Source of the DNA: Hypholoma sublateritium FD-334 SS-4
Taxonomy: Eukaryota; Basidiomycota; Agaricomycetes; Agaricales; Strophariaceae
Direction: 5' to 3'
DNA: 28,815 nucleotides
NCBI GenBank assembly: GCA_000827495.1
Contig: KN817532.1
Location: forward strand, 533,691-562,505
The notes beneath the pieces are model-generated. The model worked only from the letters and a program-made list of their open reading frames with translations, searched no databases and was not told the DNA's origin. Positions 28,113 through 28,815 of the stretch are shown here, piece after piece; within the stretch, counting starts at the first letter, position 1, and each line of letters opens with the position of its first letter. The position numbers were made by a program, and so were the translations under genes.

Positions 28113-28815
28113 TGCAATCGGTCTATGCGTGTAAATCCGCTAGATTTTCAATTTTAGCCGTACTCCACTATGTAGACAAGGGGAGCTAGGAGGTACCCGA
28201 CCTAGCTAGCTCCAGTGAAATAACAGAGACATAAGCACCTACTCAGAGACTGTGACAGACAGCAATTGGCTCATGCAGATATGTATGCAGTTAATAAACT
28301 CAGAAACAGTAAAACTCAGAACAGGTATTGGTGGTTGAGACTACCCAAATGGAGTCCTGCTAGCTCACACAAATATATTAAAGGGGCTGTATTGGAATCT
28401 ATACCCTATCTAGCTCGATAATACAGGGGCTAGCTAGCTTCGATAGGCCGTACAAACATGTACGAAGGCCTAGGCAATGAAGGCACATGACATGCATCAC
28501 ACGTGATCAATATACGCGACATGTTTGATGCCATTTCTAAGAAATGCACCAGCTAGCTCGGTAATGACGCACGCACAGGCAGCTAGCTCGCGGAACAAAG
28601 GTCTGAATAGTAGACCAGAGTAAAACCCAAAGACCTAGGGCATAGGGGAATGAAGCTAGTATGCGGTACCCAGTCAGAAGGTCTACACGGACCATGAACG
28701 GAAACAGCTAGGAATGGAAAGAGTTACCGAAACGGTCAACGCGGATCGTACGCCTCACGTTCAAGGTTTAGAATGGACTGTAGATATGTATTTTGTCTTG
28801 TTTCCATTTTGTTTC
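28113..28815 (+). repeat. Right inverted copy: gag tail plus LTR-like region (truncated)
   Basis: Plus-strand 28118-28191 encodes the last gag codons (SVYACKSARFSILAVLHY then VDKGS-stop), matching the left copy codon for codon except for silent or single changes. The LTR-like AGCTAGCT-rich region then runs to the window edge. Upstream of about 28113 the match to the left gag stops abruptly and a stop codon lies in frame, so this copy is truncated at its 5' side. Its 3' end lies outside the window. Confidence 0.85.

Noticed and set aside
222..28815. Whole window as one 28-kb transposon bounded by about 700-bp inverted repeats
   Set aside because: The arms contain a gag tail and LTR-like sequence reading outward, so they are two retroelement copies in opposite orientation, not transposon ends.

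Overview
The window reads as nuclear DNA of a mushroom-forming basidiomycete (Agaricomycetes). The support is a set of genes with many short introns (42-72 bp, GT..AG), a FunK1-type fungal kinase, tnp2-type and PIF/Harbinger transposases, and Gag proteins typical of basidiomycete LTR retroelements. No ordinary housekeeping gene, tRNA or rRNA was seen. Nearly everything is mobile DNA, much of it nested.

Layout. 1-5410: a decayed gag-bearing LTR-type element on the minus strand. Its gag is broken by two terminal-inverted-repeat (TIR) elements (about 1887-3490, itself carrying a nested element at 2163-2891; and 3865-4904 with an 8-bp duplication) and by in-frame stops. 5411-8067: AT-rich, no recognisable gene. 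8068-9237: decayed Ty1/copia-type gag. 10028-11728: five-exon Myb/SANT-like gene with one stop codon, converging on a small minus-strand ORF (12050-11751). 12880-13153: small MITE. 13307-13928: two-exon Cys-rich gene with one stop. 14667-16056: foldback element with 296-bp arms. 16466-16650: 37-bp minisatellite. 16972-18184: intact two-exon PIF/Harbinger-type transposase.

18204-27100 is the main find: an apparently intact 8.9-kb DNA transposon. It is bounded by CCCAGTCAAAA inverted ends and a perfect 7-bp flanking duplication (AATGAGC), and it carries three uninterrupted genes on the minus strand: a tnp2-type transposase (1009 aa), a FunK1-like protein kinase (905 aa), and a 496-aa protein of unknown function in 8 exons. 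Every exon junction keeps frame and every predicted protein is complete. This contrasts with the broken elements around it and points to recent insertion, 12 bp after the stop codon of the Harbinger transposase.

27188-28003: non-autonomous element with TA duplications. 28113-28815: last codons of a second gag plus its LTR, in inverted orientation to the left-end copy, so about 700 bp at the two window ends are inverted copies of each other.

All calls come from reading the sequence and recalling family motifs; no database search was run. Exon models are my own splice-site readings, checked for phase.
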